Positions 22,706 to 36,300 of a DNA stretch of 64,000 nt are shown here, piece after piece; position 1 is the first letter of the stretch, and each line of letters opens with the position of its first letter. The DNA lies in the NCBI RefSeq assembly GCF_032854445.1, contig NC_088297.1, positions 24,687,127-24,751,126 on the forward strand, given 5' to 3'. The translations under genes and the position numbers were made by a program. The notes beneath the pieces are model-generated. The model saw only the letters and a list, made by a program, of their open reading frames with translations. It had not been told where the DNA came from and did not search any database. This stretch comes from Liolophura sinensis (lineage: Eukaryota; Mollusca; Polyplacophora; Chitonida; Chitonidae).

Positions 22706-25225
22706 GACAAACGGGCACGACAGATGGGCAGGATAGAATTCAAGCGGATACTTGTGTATCCGTGAAGCTCGTATTTATCTTTCTAAACCATATCTCATTC
22801 TTTGCGCTCATAAGGAATGCCGAATTGAAGACCCTTTCACTGAGACATCCCTGTATAGAGTACAGAAGCGTATTTGCAGCGTATGTTTATTTTTAAAAAA
22901 AAATCAAACAACAAAATCCATGTTTGGCTGCTCAGTACAATTCATTGTCTCTTAATGTTTTAAATTTTTCGTTTACTGTACAATATATAAAACGTTTGCC
23001 CCTATATAACTGTGCACATTAACAGAGGGTATTTTTCTCCAGGGGAGATTTTTGCATTCTAATTAAGAACGTATTCGAACGAAAATTTATTACACTTGTA
23101 CCTGCGAGACATAAAAGACGTTTATTGCCATTTATAAGATGACAAGAATTTTGTTAAGGAAACGGGGGATATCGGGGAAGTGTCATTCCGCGTTTTATTT
23201 TACCGTAACTCTTTTTATACATAAATTTGACTTCAGCTAATTTTGTTCCACGAGATCTGTGGACAGGGGACCACAATGAATAACGCGACATGTGTTATTA
23301 AAGGTAGGCAACCAGCAATAGGTTTGTTTCTCTTTATGACCTGTACATAAAACCTTCCAGAAAGATCCAAGGGAGATCACCCATCGTGTTTGTATGCATA
23401 TTTTAAAGGATAACTCTTGTCATGATGACTTCTGTACCGTAAGATTTTCTAATCATACAGTTAAATCGCAACAACAAGAACGTGTCCCATTGTTTTAAGC
23501 TTAGTAAATAACGGTTGTTGAGAATAAACTAACAGGGCACAACTCTCACTTCCGGCGCATTTTTATTGTCTTGTATGCCTTCACTGGCACCACGAATGTT
23601 GTTATCTACTTTTCTGATAGAAGTGAATCTCAGTTCTTCAAAATTGTTTTGCTTTTTTCTTTGAGTTTCTGTAAGTTTTACTAAATTGTTGATGTGGGTT
23701 TTAATGGGCTGATTTGGTGCGGTCGCTGTCCTTGTTGGATATTTCAGCGGAAATAAAATAATCTGTTTTATCATGGCCATTTGAGAGATGGTGTATTGGC
23801 TTACACGTTAACATTTTCAGTCTTATTCATGATGACGTCATCTGTCGCTCAAACGAACCGTCCTTACCAATATAATTTTTACACAATATATGTAATTTCG
23901 TTAGAATCCATTCATTGATGTCACGTGATCTGACTTGTCACTGCAAATCCCTCAGTATAAACTGCACTTAAACATAAATAAATCCACTTATTGCATAATA
24001 ATTCTTTAAACTTTAATATGACTATCCATTCGTCAAGAGATGCCGGTATGTATACCGGTTTATGGTATTTATAGCAGATCTGCCATTTTGTAAAATATGG
24101 CCAGGATGTGGTAGGGGACTATGTTGTCCTGGATGTAAGCCGGCATGAACGTTTTTGTAGCACTTTAGTGAGGGGCTAGGTCTTTATTTTGTAGAAATTT
24201 AGAAGCACTGTTAATTCGACAAAACGGATAAGGCAGCAGATTATTCCCGTGTTTCTGGGCCGCTTCCACACCGACCGTGTCACTGTTTGTAGGAGGAGTT
24301 ATTACATCAAGTTCCCTCGAAGTGTGGTTCAAAAAACGGACAGCATAGACATTAACACATGCGGTGCCATCAGTGATTTTTACCTCCTCCGTTGTTACTA
24401 GGGTTGTTACTAAAAGTTTAAATGTTACTTATCACTTAAGATTACTAAATGTTTTTATAATGTTAATTGTCGCTATAAACCCTGTAGATCATTACTTGTA
24501 GAAAAGACTAAAATGAAGCGTGCTGATTTAGATACGTCATCTATCAGACATGTTTCTAACACTTATCAAAAACTGGTTCGCTAACACGATGAATTAGTCG
24601 TAAGTCTTGTAGAATGGGAAAGTGGGAGAATCGGCGCTGGTCTAAACTGAAAGTGGGTAATGTACAGCACCACACTAAGAGGTACTAACTGTCATCTGTA
24701 AGTACACTAGAGTTGTTATTTACAGGCATCGGTTTGAATTGTCCATCACGTTATTTCGGTGGAGGTATAAAAAGAATGTATTTGTGTCAGGTTGAGATGT
24801 TTTTATTACTACAAAGTGGGTGTTTGTTCTAATTTGTGTGCCATATAAAGTTATTCCACTCTTTGTACACATTAGTCTTCAAATTTTAGCTATGTTTTTG
24901 CCATGTTTGAATGTGCCCACTTATATAATTGCAGGAATTAAACCTTTGGTTGGCAACAATGATAACTAATTACTTTCGTTGTTTAAGACCTCAACATTTT
25001 TTTTATGTGGAAAAGTTATTTGTTAAAACGAAATAACTTGTTGGAGTTGTCAAGCACTTGGCACGGTCAATTCCCTGTTAGTATGGCGTAGGTGTTATTT
25101 GGACGATTTGTTTTGTTATTTTCATGTAGAAATTTTTTTGTCCCGGCCTTAGTATCATTTTGACACTACATACAACAAATCTATGTATATAAGTTAAAAC
25201 ATTCAATAAAACACGTTTAACGTCT
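22706..25225 (+). other. Probable 3' untranslated region of gene A
   Basis: AT-rich sequence without introns or genes that I can recognise follows the stop codon. Possible earlier AATAAA signals occur at 23523 and about 23984. The strongest is at 25205. The extent is inferred, not shown. Confidence 0.45.
25205..25210 (+). terminator. Likely poly(A) signal of gene A
   Basis: AATAAA is followed 30-60 bases later by a GU-rich stretch ('gttttgttgtgtgttcggct'), the expected arrangement for a cleavage and polyadenylation site. Use by gene A is inferred from position. Confidence 0.5.
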
Positions 25226-25247
25226 CGTTATCCAATCTTACTAGTTT

Positions 25248-25510
25248 TGTTGTGTGTTCGGCTGTATGCCAGGCCCTGTGTCCGGCTGTGTGCCAGGCCC
25301 TGTGTCCGGCTGTGTGCCAGGCTGAGTGCCCGGCGATGTGTCCAGCTGTGTGTCCCGCTCTGTGCCAGGCTGTGTGCCGGCTGTATCCGGCTCTGCTTGG
25401 CCCTATGCCTAGCTCTGTGTCCGGCTATGTGCCCGCCTGTGTATCCGGCTCCGTGTCCGGCTGTGTGTCTGGTTGTGTGCCCGACTATGTGTCCGGTTGT
25501 GTGCACGTAT
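25248..25510. repeat. GC-rich minisatellite (gtgtccggctgtgtgccagg)
   Basis: Units of about 12-24 bp built from 'gtgtccggct' and 'gtgtgccaggc'. It is open in several frames on both strands, which is a composition effect. It lies in the narrow gap between the convergent 3' ends of genes A and B. Confidence 0.85.
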
Positions 25511-25605
25511 ATAGAAAAAACAGTTCGACTCTAAGGAACAATCAAATAAATAAAACCAATCAATCGTGAGCGATTGCTGGACCAATACGGGCGCCTCGTA
25601 ATGCT

Positions 25606-25690
25606 TGGCCAACGAGAGAGAACCAGGTGAGACAACGAGAGAGAACCAGGTGAGACAACGAGAGAGAACCAGGTGAGACAACGAGAGACA
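25606..25690. repeat. 23-bp tandem repeat, about 3.5 copies
   Basis: 'aacgagagagaaccaggtga' + 'gac' is repeated with a 23-bp period and almost no divergence. Confidence 0.9.
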
Positions 25691-25726
25691 AACATACACA
25701 GAATAGAAAACTTTTAAATAAAACTC

Positions 25727-25732
25727 TTTATT
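25727..25732 (-). terminator. Likely poly(A) signal of gene B
   Basis: AATAAA on the minus strand is followed about 30-40 bases downstream by a GU-rich stretch (complement of 'acaaacatacacag'). Assignment to gene B is inferred from position. Confidence 0.45.
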
Positions 25733-27323
25733 ATAAGAAAACTTAAGTACAGTACCTATAGGTAGGTGTTACATAAAGGTTAAATAATCCTTTTCACATA
25801 GCTGTATGGTTTACACAATACGTGGTATAAATAGGTAAACAACACAACTTCCGGTAGAGTCAGTATACTGAAATGTGCTGTTTGAAACTTGAAGTGAAGT
25901 GATGCGGATACCTGTCCACTGAGTGGGTTCCAGGACTACAAGTCCCGGTTTTGGAAAGGTCAGACCCTAAGTGGACACCTCGTAAAAACCTCGAGATACC
26001 GATCACGAAACTAAGGCTGAGAGCCTAGACTAACATCGAGAAAATTCTAAAACTACCAAAATGACCATCTCTCAGAAACAAGTTTCAGCCTTAGACCGAT
26101 TAAGGAACTTACGCGAGAGGAAACACTAAAAATAAATGGACTATGGATGCGTAGTTGGCTCGATCTTGTAATATATTCAAAGCTCTGTATTGTAACATTT
26201 AAGTTTAAATATTTCACTTGAGTGTTTTGTTAGACATCCACGTTTGCTTTCTGGCCAACAGAGCTTGGGGGAGATCACTCTTAAGTTCAGCCATTTTGGC
26301 CGCAGACAGGCGCCGTTTACCGAGAATCAAAATGAAGTCAGATGGCAGCTGGACCCTATTCTCACGAATGTAATCCTGTACATTGTAGGGTGTAAAGTCT
26401 TTGTTTGCTACCAGCCACCAGTATTTGGTGAAAGGGTGCAAAGTTGGTGCGAAAACAGTGAAAATTGTCTAAGTCAAAAGATTTATATGACTGCTTTCTC
26501 ACAGGTTAGCCACAGAGGGAGCCAGTGCTTATTGGCCATGGGCTTCTTGCATCTGGTAACATCACTTAATGTTAACACCGTCGCTTTGACCAAACTGATA
26601 TTGGTCTGAGGCCTGATGAATGTAACGGTGGGCTGGAAAATGAACACCACTTTTTCCTGAGAACTTGCTTTTCGGACCCAGGTTTCTGTAATATACACTG
26701 GAGATTAAGCAACTGACTTTGATACAAAACCTGTATAAATAAACAAGTACACTGTCGATACACTTAAACCGTAATTTTATGACATAAACATTGAAAACAG
26801 AATATGTGGAAAAGTGCTGACAGGCACTAGTGGTATTCTAACTTCATCTCTGTATTGAATTGAGACTTAATTCGATCAATAACTGATCTGCTCCAAAGTG
26901 AATGCAAATGTTACATCATAGCAAATGTACAAATAGAGGGAGACATCTCATTTTGAAATCCAGAATTATAGTGACTCAGCTTTAACAAATCTCAGCCTAC
27001 AGGCAAATTATCACATTCAGAAGTTTGTTCAAACATATTGTGAATAAAATTTGTCTTCAAAATAATAATACTTCTCATACAAAGGAGAAACTCTAAACTG
27101 TTACAACCAATAACAAAAGCCAACTTTTATCTTACCGCTGAGATCTCAAATCAACATATGCTAATTAACCATTTTGTTAAAGACTGTGCAATTTTGTTAC
27201 GCGGGTAGGCTGTCATTTAAAAAGTTTGTGGCTCAGAACAAAAGCTTCCACAAAAACTTTAGAATTTAGAATTCTAGATTGGAAAGAACGTTAAGCAGAC
27301 GACTGTTGTGACGTCACTGTTCA
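25733..27323 (-). other. Probable 3' untranslated region of gene B
   Basis: AT-rich sequence between the gene B stop codon and the signal at 25727-25732. Overlapping open frames on both strands around 26214-26609 match nothing I recognise. Confidence 0.4.
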
Positions 27324-30300
27324 TCAAAGATGCGTGATAATGGCGTCCTCCTTGTAGCGTACACACAGGCATATGGCCAGTACAAACAACAGTAACTGAA
27401 ACGAAAGACAAAAAATGATCAATAAAATTTTAAAAGAAGTTATCAAACAGCCCCGGGGAAAGGGTATATTACATCTAGAAAACAAGTCAGGGGAAATGGC
27501 ATGGAAAACCTTATTGAGATGATAAACCCAGCAATGCAAAGAAATCAAACACAAATGTAATGAACTACACAAAGGCAGCTGATACAAAGATGAGGAAATT
27601 AAAAAAATGTAAAAAAATGACGTTATTAAAAGAGTGCAAGAGTGCAATCAAAGAAAACAAACGTATGCAAATAAAGCATTAACAGAAACAATATTGGTCA
27701 GAAAAATATCAACATGTAACAGTATGAAACAGCACATCTTGTGCTATGCAGAAATCGATGGGCGCTATATACGCATAGAAATATATATTTTACAATGCGA
27801 GAGAAATGTGAGTACAACACCGCAAGATTTAATATACTCGCAAAAACTGAAGTACAAGTCATTACAAACATTTGTCTATCAGGTTTTTATTTTGACATCC
27901 GAAAACAGATGTCGACAATCGCTTGCTTTGTTGATGTGATTCACGTTCACTGTGCACTTTCGTTGGTTCCGGTCGTCAAAGGGAGGACTGCTGCTTAAAG
28001 TCTGCAATTTAGTCACGTATACCAGGATCTCAGACTCAGACTTAACTCAGGCTTAGACTTAACCCAGGATTAGACTAAACTCAGACTTAGACTAAACTCA
28101 GACTTAGACTAAACTCAGACTTAGACTAAACTCAGACTTAGACTAAACTCAGACTCAGACCTAACTCAGGCTTAGACTTAACTCAGACTCAGACTAAACT
28201 CAGGCTTAGCCTTGACTCAGGCTTAGACTTGACTCAGGCTTAGATTTCAATTCTGATTATTCCCGAGCTCAGGTTTAAACTTACTAATTTTCAAGTGTGA
28301 CTTGAAGGCTCTAAGAGAGCTCTAAGTATTAAAGTACAAATCCAAATGGTGAGTTATAATTTTATCCCAGTAATCTACATGTATGTTAAAGGTTTCCTCA
28401 AAGCGTTCCGGTTTCTTCCTCCAATAAATATGACCACGTGAAAAATCACTCAGTCAGATCAATCAATCAATCGAATGATATCAGTTGCCGACTTACCGCA
28501 CAAAATATGGAGACGGAACTAAGGACCAGGATGGAGACGTAGAGGTTGTATAAGGCGTTTTTCACACTCTCGTGACATCCCTGTACAAATAAGAACAAGG
28601 GGAAAAATCTGCTAATAACTCAGGTAATAACTGATAACTCCGGTAGTAACTCAGGTGATAAATTAAATAACAACTCAGATAATAGCCCAGGTAACAAACT
28701 GATATAGGTGATGGAAGGTTACCTTCGAAAACATACCATGAAACAAAAAAACACCATGAAGCAAACTGGGAAATGGCTTTACTGTGTTGAGACTTGAAAC
28801 CATGTTAAATTGCATTTATTTTACATAAAATAAAACGAAACTTTAATGTTTTTCTTTCAACATTAAAATATATGTAGGATGCAGGGCAACAGTGATTAAG
28901 ATGTTTGTTTTATCATCTGTCGGATACACAAGCGGTTGGTCCGCTTCAGAAGCGGTAGATCCAGGGTCAATCCCGGGCTGAGTCACACCTAAGACCTTAA
29001 AAGTGGAATTGTAACTTCCTCGCTTGGCGTTCAGCATGAAGGGGATAGTGCAACGCAACCCGTAATGGTTCGGGTGGGGCGGCTCACTTGCCTTCGGTGA
29101 GTTGTCTCAAAGGAGGCACATTACATAGTTTCACTTCCTTCGTCGTCATATGACTGAAAAATTGGTAAGTATGACGTTAAATCCCAAGCACTTTCTCAAT
29201 CACTCACAAACGGTTGGTTCAGTCCCATCCTACCTCCACTGTTTTAGAACAGTGAAATTAGAATTTCACTGAGCAATCAGCGTCGATTCTTATCCTTTTA
29301 TGGTTCACGGCGGCCAGTCAAACGCCTTGAAAGTGAAAACTACTTATACTTTCTCCCTGTATTGGAAGCCGTCTGGAAAATGACCACTGAGATTTTATCA
29401 AAATGGATCCCATGTGTTGAGTCGACTTCATTTTGCCTATCCGGAACACTGTGGTTTAGTAGTCATCAAACTGATTCACTGATCACAAGAGCTCATTCGT
29501 TACGTAGTCACGTTTTAGATGCAAGTAGCCAACACGTCTGGAACACGACTGCTAATCGTACCTGAGGGGAAACTTCGTCGTCGGCGCCGAGACAGCTTCT
29601 TGGCGGAAAGCTCCGTAAAGTCCCGAGGTTAGCATTGTAACGTTCAAACGCCTCTAACTCGGCCGTGTAGTCCGTGACCCCGTTCACGCCGCAACACTCA
29701 TACTGTGGGAGGAAAAACATGCGCCACTGTTACAGATTCACAACGCTTGTGTACATGCCATTTGCCAGATGAGCTGTGGACAAATTCGGAGCGTGGCGTA
29801 AAATTCGGCAGATATGGCGACAGGTGATGTCAACCGCACTTGCTCGTGTCATCATCTGTGGCTACGTTACCTCAGCTACGTAAAAGCTAATGTGTACATG
29901 TGCAATGTAACGTCTTTAAAATGAGTTCCAAAGACAAAATCTACCAACTCTTGGTTTCTTCACAGTACAAATATAGCTTACAATTTCGGAGGAAGTTTTA
30001 GCTGTTGCAAGATAACGCCATGATACCAGAGCCCGGACCACGAAGCGATCCCAGACTTAAGCCAAAATTTAAAATCACTTCACTCACGTAACAAGGACAA
30101 CATATTGCCTAACAAAGTAAATTCTGGGTAAGTTAGGGTAAAACAAATATCAGTTAAAATAATGAGGTAATTTGCCGCGACTATCGACCCACTGACCAAT
30201 GACGTCATTTGCACGCATCGCTTGATGCTTCTCTTTAAGTCAGGAGGTTTGCTTCGGATATTTATTTATTTATTTGATTGATGTTATACGACGTACGCAA

Positions 30301-33300
30301 GAATATTTCACTTATATGATCGAAGGCGAAAAGCATTATGGTGGAGGGAAACCGATGGCCATCTGCAGGTTGCTGGAAGACGTCCCCACGTAAAGCCGGA
30401 GAGGAAGCCAGCACGAACTCACAGTGACTGCATTGGTGAGAGGCCCCTGAGTCTGCACTAGCGCGCGCTAACCACGAGTCCATGGACCCAAGGTTCAGTG
30501 CCAGGAGCCTTAAACCAGGTACAAATGTCGTGTCTTAAATACGCAATCGAAACAGCGAGAACCCCGATCGAGTCAACAGCCTCACTGGTCAGAATTTATG
30601 ATCGTTTGCTACGAGAGGAACACTTTAGACCACTGAGCCAGTGATGCGCGTGCTGCCGTAGGGATAGCATAACCACTTACACTCTCTTGGAGCTGACCAA
30701 ACCTCTGGCTGTACACGTTGACTCCCACCCCATCGTATCTCTGACGGAGCTCATTTCTCATCGCCGATGACGACTTTTCGTGCTACAATAATATCAATGA
30801 TCGCAGTTATAAAATCTGGAGAATTCTTCAAGCTACAGGCAAAAACATTTATCTGAGTTACAAGTTCCTGATGCAATTGCAAATTCCATATTTCTCCAAC
30901 AAGTTGTCGTAGTTTTCTTGTTAAAGTTAGCACCTTCATTGTTCACTATTTCCTTTTGAGTTGAAAGACCGCTACATTTTCCTGTTACGATTTTTCCATA
31001 TACAGCTGTTGTAACAAATTTCCTCTTTTCCAACAAAAAAATCTCTTTAATGGATTTGTGCAGTCTGATGATTACGGGCTAGTTACTATTTTAAGGATAT
31101 TTCATCTTTTCACAATTGGTAGCAAGAGAGCAATCAATCGAGCTGTTATCATTCCATAATAAGTACAAAGTAAAAATACGGAAGGAAATAGTCACCCCCT
31201 TCCCCCTTTTCATCCCATATCTCACTGCATGCGTTTTTGTTTTAGAAAAGAGAATTAGGCTTTTTGTGTTAAATGTACTCTTAAGCCTCTAGTCTGAGTG
31301 ATGCTAGCATGTATTCAGTTTTTGCAGCAGAATATAATGTTATATTCAGCAGATTATCCTGTTATATATAGCAGATTATCCTGTTATATATAGCACATTA
31401 TCCTGTTATATATAGCACATTATCCTGTTATATATAGCACATTATCCTGTTATATATAGCACATTATCCTGTTATATATAGCAGATTATCCTGTTATATA
31501 TAGCATATTATCCTGTTATACATAGCAGATTATCCTGTTATACATAGCACATTATCCTGTTATATATAGCAGATTATCCTCTTATATATAGCTGATTATC
31601 CTGTTATATATAGCACATTATCCTGTTATATATAGCACATTATCCTGTTATATATAGCACATTATCCTGTTATATATAGCAGATTATCCTCTTATATACA
31701 GCACATTATCCTCTTATATATAGCAGATTATCCTCTTATATATAGCACATTATCCTCTTATATATAGCTGATTATCCTGTTATATATAGCACATTATCCT
31801 GTTATATATAGCACATTATCCTGTTATATATAGCACATTATCCTGTTATATATAGCAGATTATCCTCTTATATACAGCACATTATCCTGTTATATATAGC
31901 ACATTATCCTGTTATATATAGCACATTATCCTGTTATATATAGCAGATTATCCTGTTATATATAGCACATCATCCTGTTATATATAGCAGATTATCCTCT
32001 TATATTATATATAGCACATTATCCTGTTATATATAGCACATTATCCTGTTATATATAGCACATTATCCTGTTATATATAGCAGATTATCCTCTTATATAT
32101 AGCACATTATCCTGTTATATATAGCACATTATCCCGTTATATATAGCACATTATCCTCTTATATATAGCACATTATCCTGTTATATATAGCACATTATCC
32201 TCTTATATATAGTACATTATCCTGTTATATATAGCAGATTATCCTCTTATATATAGCAGATTATTATATAGCAGATTATCCTCTTATATATAGCACATTA
32301 TCCTCTTATATATAGCACATTATCCTCTTATATATAGCAGATTATCCTCTTATATATAGCACATTATCCTGTTATATATAGCTGATTATCCTGTTATACA
32401 TAACAGATTATCCTGTTATAGCAGATTATCCTGTTATATATAACTTATTATCCTGTTATATATAGCACATTATCCTGTTATATATATCAGATTATCCTGT
32501 TATACATAGTAGATTATCTTTTTATACATAACAGATTATCCCGTTATATATACCAGATTATCCTGTTATACATAGCAGATTATCCTGTTATACATAGCAG
32601 ATTATCCTTTTATATATACCAGATTATCCTGTTATACATAGTAGATTATCCTGTTATACATAGCAGATTATCCTGTTATATATACCAGATTATCCTGTTA
32701 TACATAGCAGATTATCCTGTTATACATAGCAGATTATCCTGTTATATATACCAGATTATCCTGTTATATATACCAGATTATCTTGTTATACATAGCAGAT
32801 TATCCTGTTATATATACCAGATTATCCTTCCTCTTATATATAGCACATTATCCTATTATATATACCAGATTATCCTGTTATACATAGCAGATTATCCTGT
32901 TATACATAGCAGATTATCCTGTTATATATACCAGATTATCCTGTTATACATAGCACACATGATCAATTAATTCAACATTATATTAGACTAAAAGGATGTT
33001 ATGTTGAATGTCACACAGTGTTATGAAACAATAATACTGGTATAATACCTTCTACCATCACTCAGAGAGCAGACTTTCTGATAAAATTAAGAAATTATTT
33101 TTAGAGTGTCAGACTGTGACATTAATCGAATAGAATTCATCCGATTAAACCAGGATTGACACAAACCTGTGCGAAGGAGTCCACGGCGAATATCAAGGCG
33201 GCAATGTGTACACCAATCACCAAGAGGAAGCAGACAGCTTGCTGAAGAAAAAAACACAAAAGCAGAAAAGACTCTTATCATAATCACAGATTCTGATTCA

Positions 33301-36300
33301 AACGTCCGTGAACCTGTGGATATACTGCACTGAGTTTAAAGATTTCACACTACTTCCGAAAGAAGCTAGACGGTTGTTTTACGAGTGTATGAAGGAACAT
33401 GAACATGAAATATAAATTACTTTAGCAGAACAGATTTTCGCAGATTTTCACTTAGGGTACTGTTTTTCTTGTTAGTTCAAATAACTATTTGGAAAATACT
33501 TTTAATTTATCTGCTAAGAATTTTAATTTTTCTAAAAATCCTTTAATTTATAATTCATGAATTACATTGTTAAAGGAAATCAGTGGGACTGATAGTATTA
33601 ATTAATCAAGATCCGCGTAAGATCCGCGTAGGACAGTATTTATTACAATCGGGCAGTACTGTAGTAAGAGGTGATCCCAAATATCCACCATACAAAACTG
33701 TTTTCAAATACCCTTTTTCTCCTGAACGGAAGTATCGAAAAAAAATATTAAAGCCATTTTATTTTGCAAGTTTTCACTCTCTGTCGGCTGATTTTGTCAT
33801 CGTCTTTATGTTTTCTTCTCTTTNNNNNNNNNNNNNNNNNNNNNNNNNNNNNNNNNNNNNNNNNNNNNNNNNNNNNNNNNNNNNNNNNNNNNNNNNNNNN
33901 NNNNNNNNNNNNNNNNNNNNNNNNNNNNNNNNNNNNNNNNNNNNNNNNNNNNNNNNNNNNNNNNNNNNNNNNNNNNNNNNNNNNNNNNNNNNNNNNNNNN
34001 NNNNNNNNNNNNNNNNNNNNNNNGTAACTTCCTCGCTTGGCGTTCAGCATGAAGGGGATAGTGTAACGCAACCCGTAATGGTTCGGGTGGGGCGGCTCAC
34101 TTGCCTTCGATGAGCTGTCTCAAAGGAGGCACATTACATAGTTTCAATTCCTTCGTCGTCATATGACTGAAAAATTGGTAAGTATGACGTTAAATCCCAA
34201 GCACTCTCTTAATCACTCACAAACGGTTGGTTCAGTCTCATCCTACCTCCACTGTTTATTTTTGTATCACACCACTTCATTACCTCCATCCGCCCAACAT
34301 CTAGTGTTTTCTTCTACAATGAGTTTGCGACATTCCGTCATACACTACAGCATAATTGGAATTTCACTGAGCAATCAGCGTCGATTCTTATCCTTTTATG
34401 GTTCACGGCGGCCAGTCAAACGCCTTGAAAGTGAAAACTACTTATACTTTCTCCCTGTATTGGAAGCCGTCTGGAAAATGACCACTGAGATTTTATCAAA
34501 ATGGATCCCATGTGTTGAGTCGACTTCATTTTGCCTATCCGGAACACTGTGGTTTAGTAGTCATCAGACTGATCCACTGATCACAAGAGCTCATTCGTTA
34601 CGTAGTCACGTTTTAGATGCAAGTAGCCAACACGTCTGGAACACGTCTGCTAATCGTACCTGAGAGGAAACTTCGTCGTCGGCGCCGAGACAGCTTCTTG
34701 GCGGAAAGCTCCGTAAAGTCCCGAGGTTAGCATTGTAACGTTCAAACGCCTCTAACTCGGCCGTGTAGTCCGTGACCCCGTTCACGCCGCAACACTCATA
34801 CTGTGGGAGGAAAAACATGCCCTACTGTTACAGATTCACAACGCTCGTGTACATACCATTTGCCAGATGAGTTGTGGACAAATTCGGAGCGTGGCGTAAA
34901 ATTCGGCAGATATGGCGACAGGTGATGTCAACTGCATTTGCTCGTGTCATCACCTGTGGCTACGTTACCTCATCTACATATAAGCTAATGTGTACATGTG
35001 CAATGTAACATCTTTCAAATGAGTTCCAAAGACAAAATGTACCAACTCTTGGTTTCTTCACAGTACAAATATAGCTTACAATTTCGGAGGAAGTTTTAGC
35101 TGTTGCAAGATAACGCCATGATACCAGAGCCCGGACCACGAAGCGATCCCAGACTTAAGCCAAAATTTAAAATCACTTCACTCACGTAACAAGGACAACA
35201 TATTGCCTAACAAAGTAAATTCTGGGTAAGTTACGGTAAAACAAATATCAGTTAAAATGATGAGGTAATTTGCCGCGACTATCGACCCACTGACCAATGA
35301 CGTCATTTGCACGCATCGCTTGATGCTTCTCTTTAAGTCAGGAGGTTTGCTTCGGATATTTATTTATTTATTTGATTAATGTTATACGACGTACGCAAGA
35401 ATATTTCACTTATATGATCGAAGGCGAAAAGCATTATGGTGGAGAGAAACCGATGGCCATCTGCAGGTTGCTGGAAGACGTTCCCACGTAAAGCCGGAGA
35501 GGAAGCCAGCACGAACTCACAGTGACTGCATTGGTGAGAGGCCCCTGAGTCTGCACTAGCGCGCGCTAACCACGAGTCCATGGACCCTGCCCCCGTCCCC
35601 GCCCCTCCCCGCCCCTCCCCGCCCCCGCCCCTGTTTCCTCTGATCACTCAGGTTTCATCCACTGGCAAACCTGGCTGAAGTCGTGTATGTGTAAACCTCT
35701 TGAGTATGATGCTCAAATAAATAGATAAATCATTTCTAGTTTGCAAAGTCTGAGCGCAAATAGGCATGTCCTTAGGCAATAAACTCTGATATTAAGCGAA
35801 ATATTCTAGTAAATGATAACTAAATTAGGAGAACCACAGAATGGTCAAAAGGTTAGAGCTTGCGAGCCGTTGTCAGAGAGACGCCTAGTTTAGTCTAGTT
35901 TGACAAATCTGACAATTGCTTATCTGGATTCCACAAACAGATAGAAGGATCTTGCGTCAACCTCAGTTCGGCAAATCCATTGGTCTCCAATGCGTTAAAA
36001 TACTACAGCTCCCACCTGGCAAAACAGTTGTGGCGTCACACTATTGTAACCATGGTCTCGTAATTGAGACAGATTTGACAGGAGAGTAAACCACTTCTAT
36101 TGAACACGATGTTTACCGGTATTTTAAATTTATGAATGGAGAAAACCAAGGTTCAGTGCCAGGAGCCTTAAACCAGGTACAAATGTCGTGTCTTAAATAC
36201 GCAATCGAAACAGCGAGAACCCCGATCGAGTCAACGGTCTCACTGGTCAGAATTTATGATCGTTTGCTACGAGAGGAACACTTTAGACCACTGAGCCAGT

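Larger units (their letters stand above)
29009..33823 (-). repeat. Duplicated block of gene B, downstream copy (exons 3-5)
   Basis: Runs from inside a family 2 SINE to the edge of the N gap and carries exon 5 (29562-29702), exon 4 (30681-30782) and exon 3 (33167-33241). It matches 34024-39130 at roughly 98% outside the 22-bp array, including shared SINE and MITE insertions. Exons 3 and 4 are base-identical between copies. Differences are scattered substitutions, a few indels and array length, as expected for two alleles. Confidence 0.93.

Noticed and set aside
25228-25569. Overlapping open frames on both strands
   Set aside because: GC-rich minisatellite without stop codons. Open in several frames at once, which real genes are not.
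26214-26609. Overlapping frames of 75 (-) and 121 (+) codons
   Set aside because: No recognisable domain, no supporting splice sites, and located in the probable 3' untranslated region of gene B.
33583-34113. 176-codon open frame spanning the N gap
   Set aside because: Most of it is undetermined bases. It is an artefact of reading through the gap.
34163-34663. 166-codon plus-strand open frame
   Set aside because: It lies antisense to tetraspanin B exon 5 and its intron, and begins in SINE sequence. The counterpart in the other block is broken. No family recognised.
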